From the NCBI RefSeq assembly GCF_003515685.1, contig NZ_QWEG01000011.1, positions 124,001-188,000 of the forward strand: DNA of 64,000 bases. Direction: 5' to 3'. The stretch's first letter is position 1; each line of letters opens with the position of its first letter. A program made the position numbers and the translations under genes. The DNA comes from Neobacillus notoginsengisoli (GTDB lineage: Bacteria; Bacillota; Bacilli; Bacillales; Cytobacillaceae). Shown here piece by piece: positions 37,978 to 46,982 of this stretch. A model generated the notes under the pieces. It was not told the origin of the DNA. It made no database searches and saw nothing but the letters and a program-made list of their open reading frames with translations.

Positions 37978-38913
37978 TTAACTTGCCGGAACCCTCTCCC
38001 CTTCCGGAATGCCAGCCAGCAGTTTCGGATGAACGATACATTCATAAGACCCATCTGATGATAATTCTTGAGCTGTAAAGGATACAAGAACCTTGCTTGT
38101 TCTAAAGTTCTTTTCGCTTTGCCTGATTAACACATATTCCGGTTTTACAGCAAGAATGAGCTGGTGTTCTTGTCCTACTACTGCACATGGAATAATCCTT
38201 AAACGGCTTTCCCATTTTGGCGGAACGGATTTTTCTCCTTGAATAATCCCATCAGGAAATGAAGCGATAAGGGCTAATTCTTTTGGGAGCTCCTGTAACA
38301 GATATTTCACTGAAACAAACATGACTGGATGACGCGATAAAGGGTCATACAATTGGTTTCCGCTGTCGATGAGCCCTTTTAATTCAAAAGTTTCATTGTT
38401 TACCGAAATTTCCACAAAAACTGTCTGTTCATATTTGATTTTCGCCATTTCATGGTTTTCAAGCCTGCTGCGGGAAAAATGCCATGCAAGTGGAAACCCA
38501 AGAAAGACAAACAGCCAGCTTACAGGGTCTCCAAATCCTTCCGAAGCAGAAGAAAGAAATGCTTGGACTGCTCCACTACCTGATTGGAAAAAGTAATGGG
38601 TTCCCATTAAAGCCCCCCCGATCAGAAAGGTAGAAAAATAAAGGGCCATTAACGCTGACAAAAAAAACCTAAGTCTTTTATATCCGAAGGAAGCAAGTAC
38701 CATTAAAACGGAAAAACCCATTTTCGATAGCGGATGTCCGGAATAGATAGCTGCCGGAGTGAAATAAAGGAGGATAATAAGAGATCCAATAAAACCGCCC
38801 GCTGCAATTCTCCAAATTTTTACCCGCCTTTTGAGAATGAATGCCGCTAAACAAAGAAGCAGGCAATCAAACAGAAAATTCAAAGCCCAGATTACATCAA
38901 GATAAACAGTCAC
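37978..38913 (-). CDS. spoIIGA: Pro-sigma-E processing aspartic protease SpoIIGA
   Basis: Membrane-embedded protease that cleaves pro-sigma-E after a signal from SpoIIR. The 311-aa protein has five N-terminal hydrophobic segments (about 1-160) beginning YLDVIWALNFLFDCLLLCLA. A cytosolic retropepsin-like domain follows with the catalytic motif LIDSGNQLYDPLS (Asp of D-S/T-G) and VMFVSVKYL. The start is GTG (38911-38913) with AGGAGG 5 bases upstream. It is 44 bases ahead of sigE, forming the spoIIG operon. Confidence 0.95.
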   Translation of the reverse strand: MTVYLDVIWALNFLFDCLLLCLAAFILKRRVKIWRIAAGGFIGSLIILLYFTPAAIYSGHPLSKMGFSVLMVLASFGYKRLRFFLSALMALYFSTFLIGGALMGTHYFFQSGSGAVQAFLSSASEGFGDPVSWLFVFLGFPLAWHFSRSRLENHEMAKIKYEQTVFVEISVNNETFELKGLIDSGNQLYDPLSRHPVMFVSVKYLLQELPKELALIASFPDGIIQGEKSVPPKWESRLRIIPCAVVGQEHQLILAVKPEYVLIRQSEKNFRTSKVLVSFTAQELSSDGSYECIVHPKLLAGIPEGERVPAS

Positions 38914-38971
38914 ACGTACCTCCTTTTTGGGCCCCTGGAAAAACCTGCGAACCGTGTTCTGTTTACGGAAA

Positions 38972-39058
38972 AGTATATCTTATTAAGAAGATGGAAGGTG
39001 TCGCTTCCTGTATGTGAAAAGAAGGAAGTTTCAACTATTCATTGCGTTTTTTGTCATT
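38972..39058 (-). promoter_or_regulatory. Candidate Spo0A-activated spoIIG promoter
   Basis: -10 TATACT (38972-38977) and a -35-like GCGACA (38999-39004) separated by 21 bases on the minus strand. A long spacer is characteristic of B. subtilis spoIIG. Spo0A-box-like sequences are GTGTCGCTT at 38999-39007 and TTTGTCATT at 39050-39058 (consensus TTTGTCRAA). The match is imperfect and the call rests partly on position. Confidence 0.45.
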
Positions 39059-39091
39059 ATTTTTTTGCAGGAAAAATAAGCTCGAGAAAGT

Positions 39092-39126
39092 AAAAAAAAA
39101 CAGAACCAAGAATTCTGGTTCTGTTT
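39092..39126 (-). terminator. Second terminator after ftsZ
   Basis: AACAGAACCA pairs with TGGTTCTGTT around GAATTCT-type loop bases, followed by a run of nine T on the minus strand. It stands upstream of the spoIIG promoter and prevents read-through from the division operon. Confidence 0.85.
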
Positions 39127-39156
39127 AAATTGCTGTTTAAAAAGCGAACCCAAAAA

Positions 39157-39187
39157 ACGGCATAGCTATAAGCCATGCCGTTGGTTC
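39157..39187 (-). terminator. ftsZ terminator
   Basis: AACGGCATGGC pairs with GCTATGCCGTT around TTATA, then TTTT on the minus strand, 16 bases after the ftsZ stop. Confidence 0.85.
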
Positions 39188-39202
39188 ATTAGTATTGAGA
39201 TA

Positions 39203-40342
39203 TTACCTTCTTCTGTTGCGGTTGCGTAGGAAGGTTGGAATATCAAGTGTATCTTCCTGTGAAACTGTTGAAGGCCTGACAGGTTCCACAATCGGTTCTT
39301 CCCGTTTAACTTCCCTTTTTACGGATGGTGACGGGGCAGGCTTCGCATGGCCAAATGACGGCCTTGCTGTCGGCCTTTGTTGGATTACTTCTTCATTGAA
39401 TCCAGTGGCTATGACTGTTACAAGAATTTCATCCTTCAGATTTTCATTGATGACAGAACCGAAAATCATGTTTACTTCCTGATCAGAAGCAGATGCGACA
39501 ATATCAGCCGCTTCCTGGACTTCATAAAGGCTGAGGTTTGTCCCGCCAGTAATATTCATCAGGACGCCTTGAGCACCATCAATAGATGTTTCAAGCAAAG
39601 GTGAGCTGATTGCTTTCTTCGCGGCTTCCGCAGCACGGTTTTCGCCAGATGCTACGCCGATTCCCATCAAGGCGGATCCCTTGCTAGACATGATTGTTTT
39701 CACATCAGCGAAATCCAGGTTAATCAATCCAGGAACGGCAATCAGGTCGGAAATACCCTGAACCCCCTGCCGGAGGACATTGTCAGCTTCACGGAATGCC
39801 TCGAGCATCGGTGTGCTTTTATCAACAATTTCAAGGAGGCGGTCATTTGGGATGACAATCAGCGTATCCACCGCTTCTTTCATACCAGAAATCCCCATCG
39901 CCGCTTGGGTTTGGCGTTTTTTTCCTTCGAATGTAAACGGACGGGTTACAACCCCAACAGTCAATGCTCCTAGATCACGTGCAATTTGGGCTATGACCGG
40001 GGCTGCCCCCGTTCCTGTACCCCCGCCCATTCCAGCTGTTACGAAAACCATATCTGCTCCGCGGAGAGCCTCTTCAATTTGTTCTTTGCTTTCTTCAGCA
40101 GCTTTTTTACCGACCTCTGGATTTGCTCCGGCACCGAGCCCGCGGGTAAGTTTCGCACCGATTTGCATTTTCACTTCTGCTTTTGAAAGATTTAGCGCCT
40201 GCGCATCAGTATTGACCGCGATAAATTCGACTCCTTGGACGCCATGTTCAATCATCCGGTTCACAGCGTTGTTTCCGCCCCCACCAACCCCAATTACTTT
40301 TATCGTTGCTAGTTGATCTAAATTTGTATCGAACTCCAACAT
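39203..40342 (-). CDS. ftsZ: Cell-division GTPase FtsZ
   Basis: Tubulin homologue that forms the Z ring. The 379-aa protein (start [11 protein letters not shown] at 40340-40342) has the GTP-binding GGGTGTGA at 106-113 with preceding [14 protein letters not shown], a T7 synergy loop ([13 protein letters not shown]), a variable linker, and the C-terminal peptide [13 protein letters not shown] that binds FtsA and SepF. An in-frame upstream start would add eight residues not seen in the family. Confidence 0.98.
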   Translation of the reverse strand: MLEFDTNLDQLATIKVIGVGGGGNNAVNRMIEHGVQGVEFIAVNTDAQALNLSKAEVKMQIGAKLTRGLGAGANPEVGKKAAEESKEQIEEALRGADMVFVTAGMGGGTGTGAAPVIAQIARDLGALTVGVVTRPFTFEGKKRQTQAAMGISGMKEAVDTLIVIPNDRLLEIVDKSTPMLEAFREADNVLRQGVQGISDLIAVPGLINLDFADVKTIMSSKGSALMGIGVASGENRAAEAAKKAISSPLLETSIDGAQGVLMNITGGTNLSLYEVQEAADIVASASDQEVNMIFGSVINENLKDEILVTVIATGFNEEVIQQRPTARPSFGHAKPAPSPSVKREVKREEPIVEPVRPSTVSQEDTLDIPTFLRNRNRRR

Positions 40343-40489
40343 GACAAATCCTCCTAATTCGTCCATATTCGTTAATGCCTGTCCTTACAGCCAGTACACC
40401 GGCACATCCGGCATCTGGCTTCGGAAATGAAGAGGCATAAGTATCCCTGGCCGTCATAAGCTGAAAACCCAGCCTGACCGATTTTCAAA

Positions 40490-41776
40490 TTACTCGAAAA
40501 AGTAGCCCAGGAACTTTTTAACTTTGGTCGTCATTTTTTCTTCAGGCTGTTTGGCCTGCTTTTGTTTTGGCTGCGGTTTCGTTTGCCTTTTTTCTTTTTG
40601 CTCGGTAGGATGTGGAATGCTTACCGATTCGGTGCCATAATCCTCATATTTACTGTTTTTGCTCGCATACTTAATGAGGCCGACTCCTGTCGTATACTGA
40701 GGTTCCCGAACCCCGATATAATCAGGAACTGCCCTTCTCACCCTTGTTTGGAAAACAGCCTGGGCAAGTTCCAAAACCCCTTCCATATTCGAGACTCCGC
40801 CGGTAAGGACAAAGCCGCCGGGAAGATCCCTCACACCCAACCGCTTTAATTCATTTAGGACCATTTCAAAAATTTCTTCCAGCCGTGCTTCAATTATTTC
40901 CGATAGCTCAAGCTGGTTGAATTGCTGATGCTGGTCGCTGCCGATAACAGGGACACTGAACACCTCATCCTCAGCAGCATCCTCATAAAAGGCATGCCCA
41001 TATTTCAGTTTTATCTTTTCAGCATTCTCAGTCGAGGTTCTCAGGACGATAGAAAGATCTTTCGTAATATGTTCGCCGCCTAGCGGTATGACACTCGTTG
41101 AGGTTAAACTCCCTTCTTCAAAAACCGCTATTGTCGTTGTTCCCCCTCCAAGGTCAATCAGGGCAGTGCCTAGATTTTTCTCATCCTCTGATAATGAAAA
41201 CACGCCTGCCGCCAGCGGCTGAAGTGTAATATCCAAAACCTCAAGGTTTGCACGTTCAACACACCGCAAAAGGTTATGTAAAATTGTTTTATACCCAGTA
41301 ATGATTGAACCTTCCATCTCAAGCCTAACTCCCATCATGTTAATGGGGTCTGTTATCTCATCCTGGCCATCGACAATATACTGTTTTGGTACGACATCGA
41401 TAATTTCTCTCTCTGGTGGGATCGATATCACCTTTGCCGCATCTTCAACCCGGTAAATATCCTCGCGGGTTATCACCTTGTCTTCACCAGATACGGCAAC
41501 AACACCATGGCATGGCTGGAGCAGGACATGGTTCCCTGTAACCCCAACAATCACCTGGCGTATCTCCATTCCTATCATTCTTTCTGCCTGTTCAACTGCT
41601 TTTTTAATAGAATGAACGGTTTCCTCTATATCAACGATGGCCCCTTTTTTCAGGCCTGCTGATTTTACATTGCCAACTCCGATAATATTTAATGAGTCAT
41701 TGACTTTTTCACCAATAATCACCTTTACACTGGATGTACCGATGTCAAGACTTACAAATATCTCATTGCTGTTCAT
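40490..41776 (-). CDS. ftsA: Cell-division protein FtsA
   Basis: Actin-like membrane tether of FtsZ. The 428-aa protein starts MNSNEIFVSLDIGTSSVKVIIGE (phosphate 1 motif), has TALIDLGGGTTTIAVF (phosphate 2) and GGFVLTGGVSNMEGV, and ends with a basic linker and amphipathic helix TTKVKKFLGYFFE that inserts in the membrane. ATG at 41774-41776 follows AGGAGG by about 10 bases; a longer open frame lacks support. A 147-bp gap to ftsZ contains no gene. Confidence 0.97.
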   Translation of the reverse strand: MNSNEIFVSLDIGTSSVKVIIGEKVNDSLNIIGVGNVKSAGLKKGAIVDIEETVHSIKKAVEQAERMIGMEIRQVIVGVTGNHVLLQPCHGVVAVSGEDKVITREDIYRVEDAAKVISIPPEREIIDVVPKQYIVDGQDEITDPINMMGVRLEMEGSIITGYKTILHNLLRCVERANLEVLDITLQPLAAGVFSLSEDEKNLGTALIDLGGGTTTIAVFEEGSLTSTSVIPLGGEHITKDLSIVLRTSTENAEKIKLKYGHAFYEDAAEDEVFSVPVIGSDQHQQFNQLELSEIIEARLEEIFEMVLNELKRLGVRDLPGGFVLTGGVSNMEGVLELAQAVFQTRVRRAVPDYIGVREPQYTTGVGLIKYASKNSKYEDYGTESVSIPHPTEQKEKRQTKPQPKQKQAKQPEEKMTTKVKKFLGYFFE

Positions 41777-41897
41777 CCTATGGCACCTCCTTTTAGCCCA
41801 TACTGCACCCATTTTATTTTAGAGTTCATAAAATTGTAAATATAATTATATATTATAAAAATATTCGTCAGAACGAAATGATTCCCTTTAAAAAAAA

Positions 41898-42260
41898 TCA
41901 TTTTTTTTCAGTTTTTTCCCTGGCTGCTGTCCATTTCGACAAGATGATCCTGCGAATGACCGCAATGTTTTGGAACAGCCTGACCCCAAATGCAAATACA
42001 GCAGCTAAATACAAGTCTACACCAAGATGTACTCCCAGGAAAGCTAAACTTGCTGCGAGTATAATATTAAAGAAAAAACCTGAAACAAATACTTTTTCAT
42101 CATAAATATTTTGAAGCTGCGCCCTAATTCCGCCAAAGAGGGTATCCAATGCGGCCAGGACCGCAATCGATAAGTAATTGGAATACTCATCAGGAATCCT
42201 GATTTCGGTCATAAGTCCGAGGATGACTCCAATAATAAGCGCCAAAAGCGGAAGCCACAT
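41898..42260 (-). CDS. sbp: Small basic membrane protein Sbp (DUF1290)
   Basis: Conserved Gram-positive membrane protein of unknown function, always near ftsAZ. The 120-aa product has three hydrophobic segments and the family stretch PDEYSNYLSIAVLAALDTLFGG, then a basic tail. Its ATG overlaps the ylxX stop as TAATG. The 121-bp gap to ftsA is very AT-rich and may hold a promoter. Confidence 0.93.
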   Translation of the reverse strand: MWLPLLALIIGVILGLMTEIRIPDEYSNYLSIAVLAALDTLFGGIRAQLQNIYDEKVFVSGFFFNIILAASLAFLGVHLGVDLYLAAVFAFGVRLFQNIAVIRRIILSKWTAAREKTEKK

Positions 42261-43009
42261 TAAGAATCCCCCCCTTCATCAGCATTCGCGGGTTTCATGT
42301 TGTTCGTCCTGATTTTATTAGAATACGCCTCAAAGGTGATTTCCGGCATTGGGTCTGAAACCGTTAATTTAAGGTTTTCTATAAAAAATTCTTCCGCCGA
42401 CTGGGAGGCTTTCATTCTATTTGATAGTTTCTCAGCTTCCATCATACTTTCCGCTGCCACTTTCACTTCAATCGGCAGGCTAACCAGCCTGTGGCCATCA
42501 ATTCTTGTTTCAGCACTGACTTCCCGGATGACAGTTGAATTAATCACTCTCTGGCCATCAACCGAAATAACCTTTGCTTCATACATATTCAATTCATTTA
42601 ACAGCCTTTTTAACAAATCAGGGGAAATGGAACTGCCAGCCGGTTCACCGAGCATGAATTCTTCAAACACAGGTTCAATTGTTAAAATGATTCCGGGTGC
42701 TGTGATTTCGGATAAGCCGGCTTCGGTTTTCAATTCCTCAAGAGTATCCTTTAACACGGTTTCCTTTCTGTGCGTCCGTTTGGATTCGTAACCAGCTAAT
42801 TTTTCTTCAGTTGAACGTATTTCAGTAAGCAGGTCTGACTGGAGTTTCTTTTCCTTGAGTAAATCTTGGCGAAGCTGCCATATATCCCTCGTGTCCCTCT
42901 CGACTGGTTCCTTCACAGTTTGAAACTGAATTGCAACCATAAACCCGATTATAGCGGCTATAATTGAAAAGCTGGTAAGTTTATGTCTCTGCTTGTCCAC
43001 ATGATTCAC
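42260..43009 (-). CDS. ylxX: DUF881 protein YlxX
   Basis: Membrane-anchored extracytoplasmic protein of unknown role in the division cluster. The 249-aa product has one N-terminal transmembrane segment (about 11-29), a coiled coil (about 40-75), and a DUF881 domain with the typical VISVDGQRVINSTVIREV and LPIEVKVAA. It is paired with ylxW, a second DUF881 protein, as in B. subtilis. Confidence 0.9.
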   Translation of the reverse strand: MNHVDKQRHKLTSFSIIAAIIGFMVAIQFQTVKEPVERDTRDIWQLRQDLLKEKKLQSDLLTEIRSTEEKLAGYESKRTHRKETVLKDTLEELKTEAGLSEITAPGIILTIEPVFEEFMLGEPAGSSISPDLLKRLLNELNMYEAKVISVDGQRVINSTVIREVSAETRIDGHRLVSLPIEVKVAAESMMEAEKLSNRMKASQSAEEFFIENLKLTVSDPMPEITFEAYSNKIRTNNMKPANADEGGDS

Positions 43010-43043
43010 CTGGCCTTCTTAAGTGGACATTCCATTCCATTCG

Positions 43044-43751
43044 TTAGCTGCCCAATATAGGATTCATTAAGATTAAATCCTTTTTTTCAAGTGTAAAGAC
43101 AATATTGTCATTTACCAATTGATCCTTTACGCCACCGCTCATATTTAATGCCTGTTCCAGAACAGGCGGATCACCTATTGCTGAAATGACAAACGGGGCT
43201 GGGTGCTGTTTTCCATCGACTGTAATGACCGGCCCGTTACAAACAATGTAGGAACGGCTCGAGAGCCTTTGGCCATTGATGGCAACAGCAGAAGCACCGG
43301 AAATATATAATTCATTCACTACTTTGAACACATGGTATTCATGAACAAGATAATTATTTATATTTTCATTTTTGGGATCATACTCTCCATCTTGGAGCGA
43401 CACTTGGATACCAGGCCCCTTAACTTTCATTTTCCCGAGAAACATCCTGTATTTTTCCGCTTCCGCAGCTATCGAAGAATATCCTTCCTCTTCTTTCGAT
43501 AATTCCTTTTCAATCTCCCGCATTTTCGATTGTTTCGTGATATATTCATTTTGAAGGCGTCTATTTGTTTCCTCAAGGGCGATTAGCTGGTTGCGCAAAT
43601 CCAGCGTCTTTTCATACTGGCTACCTGTGACAGCTTCATTTTTATGCTTATTTTCCACACGTGTCAGATGATAGGAAAAAGCCATAATAAAACCTAGTAC
43701 AAGGCACACAAGTGAAAAAATCACCTGATTACCTTTCACCTTCTTCTTCAA
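43044..43751 (-). CDS. ylxW: DUF881 protein YlxW
   Basis: Paralogue of YlxX. An N-terminal basic segment and transmembrane helix (QVIFSLVCLVLGFIMAFSYH) precede a coiled coil and a DUF881 domain with SGASAVAINGQRLSSRSYIVCNGP. I choose TTG at 43749-43751 (LKKKVKGNQ, 235 aa) because GGGAGG lies 6 bases upstream; it overlaps the divIB 3' end by 23 bases. GTG at 43737-43739 and upstream starts are possible alternatives. The function is unknown. Confidence 0.88.
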   Translation of the reverse strand: MKKKVKGNQVIFSLVCLVLGFIMAFSYHLTRVENKHKNEAVTGSQYEKTLDLRNQLIALEETNRRLQNEYITKQSKMREIEKELSKEEEGYSSIAAEAEKYRMFLGKMKVKGPGIQVSLQDGEYDPKNENINNYLVHEYHVFKVVNELYISGASAVAINGQRLSSRSYIVCNGPVITVDGKQHPAPFVISAIGDPPVLEQALNMSGGVKDQLVNDNIVFTLEKKDLILMNPILGS

Positions 43752-44514
43752 GGCCTTCCTCCCTTTCTTTTTCATACGCTTTAAAGAAAGATCCGACTTC
43801 CAAATCAATAACCCCTTTGATGTTGGGATCAAGCTGGCTGGCTATCGAGGGATAATGAACCATTTTTTCAGAAAAGGTCCTCAGTGAAGCACTTACTTCA
43901 AAACCATCATTCATAAACAGTGATACATGGAATTTATTAGTTTTTTGTGGCGTATAGTGGATTTCTGAAATGGAGTTGTATATTTCCTCAGGGAGGGACC
44001 CAAGTGACTCTGCCAGTTCATCCAGTGCTTTCCCCTCTTTAAAACCCACAAGGACAGGCACATTTTCTGATAGGGTTTGTTTTTTATTATCTTCCAGAAT
44101 TTTTCCGTTCTCCAGAACCGGAAAAAATCCTCCTTCTTTAACGAGATAACCAATCCATTCATATTCTTTAACCTGAATCATAATGGTATTTGGCAGGATT
44201 AGCTTCACTGCGGCATCCTTGATTTCAGGGAGTTTTTCTACTTTTTCAGCAGCCACGCTTTTTTTGATTTTCCAAACATTATCCTTTTTTGTAATACCTG
44301 CAGCACGAGCAAGCTGAGATTCGCTGTATAAGGAATTCCCGGTTACTTTAATTGAGCTGACATGGCTCAAAGGGGATTGAATATAAACGACGCATGCAAT
44401 CAGGATAAAGAACATGAAAAGCAGAAGAATGAGCCTCCTATTTGCTTTTTTACGCCTTTGCTCCTTCAATTTTGGTATACGGTCTTCCAATGATAATACT
44501 TTATTTTTTTGCAT
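43729..44514 (-). CDS. divIB: Cell-division protein DivIB (FtsQ)
   Basis: Bitopic division protein that works with FtsL and DivIC. With ATG at 44512-44514 (GGGGTGG 6 bases upstream) it has 261 aa, matching B. subtilis. It begins MQKNKVLSLEDRIPKLKEQR; the transmembrane helix is about 28-45, followed by a POTRA domain (SHVSSIKVTGNSLYSESQL) and the beta domain, with an acidic C-terminal tail. Confidence 0.95.
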   Translation of the reverse strand: MQKNKVLSLEDRIPKLKEQRRKKANRRLILLLFMFFILIACVVYIQSPLSHVSSIKVTGNSLYSESQLARAAGITKKDNVWKIKKSVAAEKVEKLPEIKDAAVKLILPNTIMIQVKEYEWIGYLVKEGGFFPVLENGKILEDNKKQTLSENVPVLVGFKEGKALDELAESLGSLPEEIYNSISEIHYTPQKTNKFHVSLFMNDGFEVSASLRTFSEKMVHYPSIASQLDPNIKGVIDLEVGSFFKAYEKEREEGLEEEGER

Positions 44515-44571
44515 GTTTGTCCACCCCATTATGATTAGTGCAAAAATCCCGAATAAAAAGCGGGACAATCT

Positions 44572-44606
44572 AAAACAACGGCACGATAGTCTCATGCCGT
44601 CGTTTT
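44572..44606 (-). terminator. Hairpin between murB and divIB
   Basis: AAAACGACGGCA pairs with TGCCGTTGTTTT (one wobble) around an 11-base loop, with TTTTA on the minus strand 3' side. It resembles a terminator inside the division cluster, about 75 bases after the murB stop, so it may partly uncouple divIB from murB. Confidence 0.55.
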
Positions 44607-44680
44607 GGTACACAGCTTTTCGCCTAATCCAATGGAAATATTATAGCATACATTTTAGGGGCTTTCAGAAGATTTTCCCT

Positions 44681-45589
44681 CTAATTTCTGCCAACGATTT
44701 CTACTTCGGTTTCCATCCTGATATCGTAAAGGCTTGAGATTGTATCTTTTACGTGCTGAATCAGGGCAAGTACGTCTTCAGCGGTGGCATTCCCTGTATT
44801 GACAATGAAATTGCCATGCATTTCAGAGATTTGTGCTCCTCCTATTTGATGACCCTTGAGGCCTGCTGACTCAACAAGCCTTCCAGCATAATTAGGCAGA
44901 GGATTACGGAAAATGCTCCCTGCACAAGGAAAGTTCCAAGGCTGGGTCTCTTTCCTGTAGTCTTTATTTTTTTGTAATTCCTTTGTAATTTCTTCCCGGT
45001 TCCCGTGTTGAAGCTGGAACACAGCTTCCAATACAATTCCGGGCCTCTTTTTCTGCAGGATTGAAGTCCTGTACGAATATTCGAGTTCCTCATTTGTTAG
45101 CCACTCCATCTTGCCGTCTTCGAACAGGATATGGGCTTTTTTCAATATTTTACTGATGTCCGAACCATGTGCCCCCGCATTCATATAGACCGCGCCACCA
45201 ACGGATCCCGGAATACCGCCAGCAAATTCAAACCCTTTCAGTCCCCCCCTGCTGATCGTTGTCGCCAGAGAAATCAGAGATTGTCCGCCCCCGGCCGTGA
45301 CTTCTGTATCGTCAATCTTTAGCTCGTCAAGGCCTTGGCCGAGTTTAATTACTACACCATTGATGCCTTTATCGGAAACAAGCAAATTGGAGCCACGGCC
45401 AACCACACGCCATGGAACATGATGCCCATTGATAATTTCCATTGTCTTAAGCAAATTCGCAATCGATGAAGGTTCCACAAATAAATCGGCAGGACCACCT
45501 ATTTTAATCGTTGTATGCTGGGACATTGGTTCTAATTCTTTCACTCTGCCGATGGAAGCCAATTCAAGTTCTTTTTTTACCACTTCCAT
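44681..45589 (-). CDS. murB: UDP-N-acetylenolpyruvoylglucosamine reductase
   Basis: Reduces UDP-GlcNAc-enolpyruvate to UDP-MurNAc. The 302-aa protein has FAD motifs [16 protein letters not shown] and [18 protein letters not shown], then [19 protein letters not shown], and the catalytic serine loop CAGSIFRNP. This is a type II (shorter) MurB. ATG at 45587-45589 has AAAGGA 8 bases upstream; an ATG 9 bases earlier is in frame but poorly spaced. Confidence 0.96.
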   Translation of the reverse strand: MEVVKKELELASIGRVKELEPMSQHTTIKIGGPADLFVEPSSIANLLKTMEIINGHHVPWRVVGRGSNLLVSDKGINGVVIKLGQGLDELKIDDTEVTAGGGQSLISLATTISRGGLKGFEFAGGIPGSVGGAVYMNAGAHGSDISKILKKAHILFEDGKMEWLTNEELEYSYRTSILQKKRPGIVLEAVFQLQHGNREEITKELQKNKDYRKETQPWNFPCAGSIFRNPLPNYAGRLVESAGLKGHQIGGAQISEMHGNFIVNTGNATAEDVLALIQHVKDTISSLYDIRMETEVEIVGRN

Positions 45590-45699
45590 AAAACCCATCC
45601 TTTACCTTTTTCATATAGAGTAATTTTTTTAGTTTATGCAGTGGGCACTCAGGAGTTTCCTGAGCAGCCGCTAATTAAAATCAGGATTGGTAGCCCCGA

Positions 45700-46794
45700 T
45701 TATTTTTTTGACAGTTCAAGCATTAGTTTATAGAGTCTGGCCGCGGAATCAGGAACGCCAAGTTTCTTTGCTTCCTTCCCCATCGAAACCAGCTTTTCCC
45801 TGTCCAGGAGAATCCCATCGATCGTTTCAACAAGCTTTTTGCTTGATAGCTCAGTCTCTTTTAGGAGTTCAGCAGCTCCTCTTGAGCTAAGCGATAGCGC
45901 ATTTTTCTCCTGATGATTGGCCGTTACATATGGGCTTGGGATAAGAATGCTCGCTTTGCCAAGAGAGGTCAATTCAGCCAAAGTGGTTGCTCCCGCTCTG
46001 GAGACCACCAAATCCATCCCCGCCAAAACCTCCGGCATATTATGGATAAACGGCTTAATCACTACATTGGCAGGACTGCCCACCAATTCAGCCTCTCTCT
46101 GTACTTCCTCAAAATGCACTTCTCCCGTCACATAAAGGACCTGATAAGGTTTAGAGGAAAACTCACCAAGTGATTGAACAACTGCCTCATTGATTGGCCG
46201 GGCACCCCGGCTTCCTCCAAAAATCAAAACTGCAGGTTTCCGTGTTTCGAGGCCAGCCGAGAGTCTGCCTTTGATTCCATCCTTTCCAATTACCTCCGAA
46301 GCGCGCGGATTCCCTGTAAAGACCACTTTATCTTTCGGGAAGTATCCCTCTGCTTCTTGAAAGCAAACGGCAACCTTATTTACATATCTGCTTAAAAATT
46401 TATTCGTAAGGCCTGGTATGCTGTTTTGTTCATGGATGATAGTTGGGATGTTCAGCTTAGCCGCCGCGTATACAACCGGCCCGCATACATATCCACCTGT
46501 TCCAATCACCACATCCGGTTTGAATTCCTTTAAAATCGTTTTGCTTTTTTTAACCCCCGCAAGGAATCTCCATATTGTTTTTGCATTTTCAAAAGATATT
46601 TTTCGTTTAAAGCCGGTTATATGTATAGATTTAAAAGGGATATTTTCCCGTGGGACAAGATTGCTTTCAAGCCCCTTCTCTGTTCCGATATATAAAAACT
46701 GCGCTTTCGGATTTTGTTTTTTTATTTCCCTGACCAGGGCTAGTGCCGGATAGATGTGCCCACCGGTTCCCCCGCCGCTAATGGCGATTTTCAT
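45700..46794 (-). CDS. murG: UDP-N-acetylglucosamine transferase MurG
   Basis: Adds GlcNAc to lipid I to form lipid II at the inner membrane face. The 364-aa glycosyltransferase has the N-terminal glycine loop [19 protein letters not shown], the GTGGYVCGP segment, and the donor site [12 protein letters not shown] in the C-terminal Rossmann domain. It is the fifth peptidoglycan gene of the cluster. Confidence 0.97.
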   Translation of the reverse strand: MKIAISGGGTGGHIYPALALVREIKKQNPKAQFLYIGTEKGLESNLVPRENIPFKSIHITGFKRKISFENAKTIWRFLAGVKKSKTILKEFKPDVVIGTGGYVCGPVVYAAAKLNIPTIIHEQNSIPGLTNKFLSRYVNKVAVCFQEAEGYFPKDKVVFTGNPRASEVIGKDGIKGRLSAGLETRKPAVLIFGGSRGARPINEAVVQSLGEFSSKPYQVLYVTGEVHFEEVQREAELVGSPANVVIKPFIHNMPEVLAGMDLVVSRAGATTLAELTSLGKASILIPSPYVTANHQEKNALSLSSRGAAELLKETELSSKKLVETIDGILLDREKLVSMGKEAKKLGVPDSAARLYKLMLELSKK

Positions 46795-46952
46795 ACGTCC
46801 ACCTCACTAATCAATCATGCTTTTTTAAGCGGATGAGAGTTGTAGAAGAGCACCCGCTCTATTTACCTCATTCTACTATAATTTAAACCTAGAAACGACT
46901 GAAAAGGTGCTAGGATTTTCTTACCAGCATGCCTTGAAGGCTGAGGTAAAAA

Positions 46953-46980
46953 AAAGAACCCCGTTATGACAGGGTTCTTT
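46953..46980 (-). terminator. spoVE terminator
   Basis: AAAGAACCC pairs with GGGTTCTTT around about ten bases, followed by TTTTT on the minus strand, 3 bases after the spoVE stop. murG would then need its own promoter within 46795-46950; I see no clear one. Confidence 0.85.
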
Positions 46981-46982
46981 AA

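Noticed and set aside
39780-40316. 178-codon open frame opposite ftsZ
   Set aside because: Antisense to an essential, highly conserved gene with low Ser/Ala-rich complexity.
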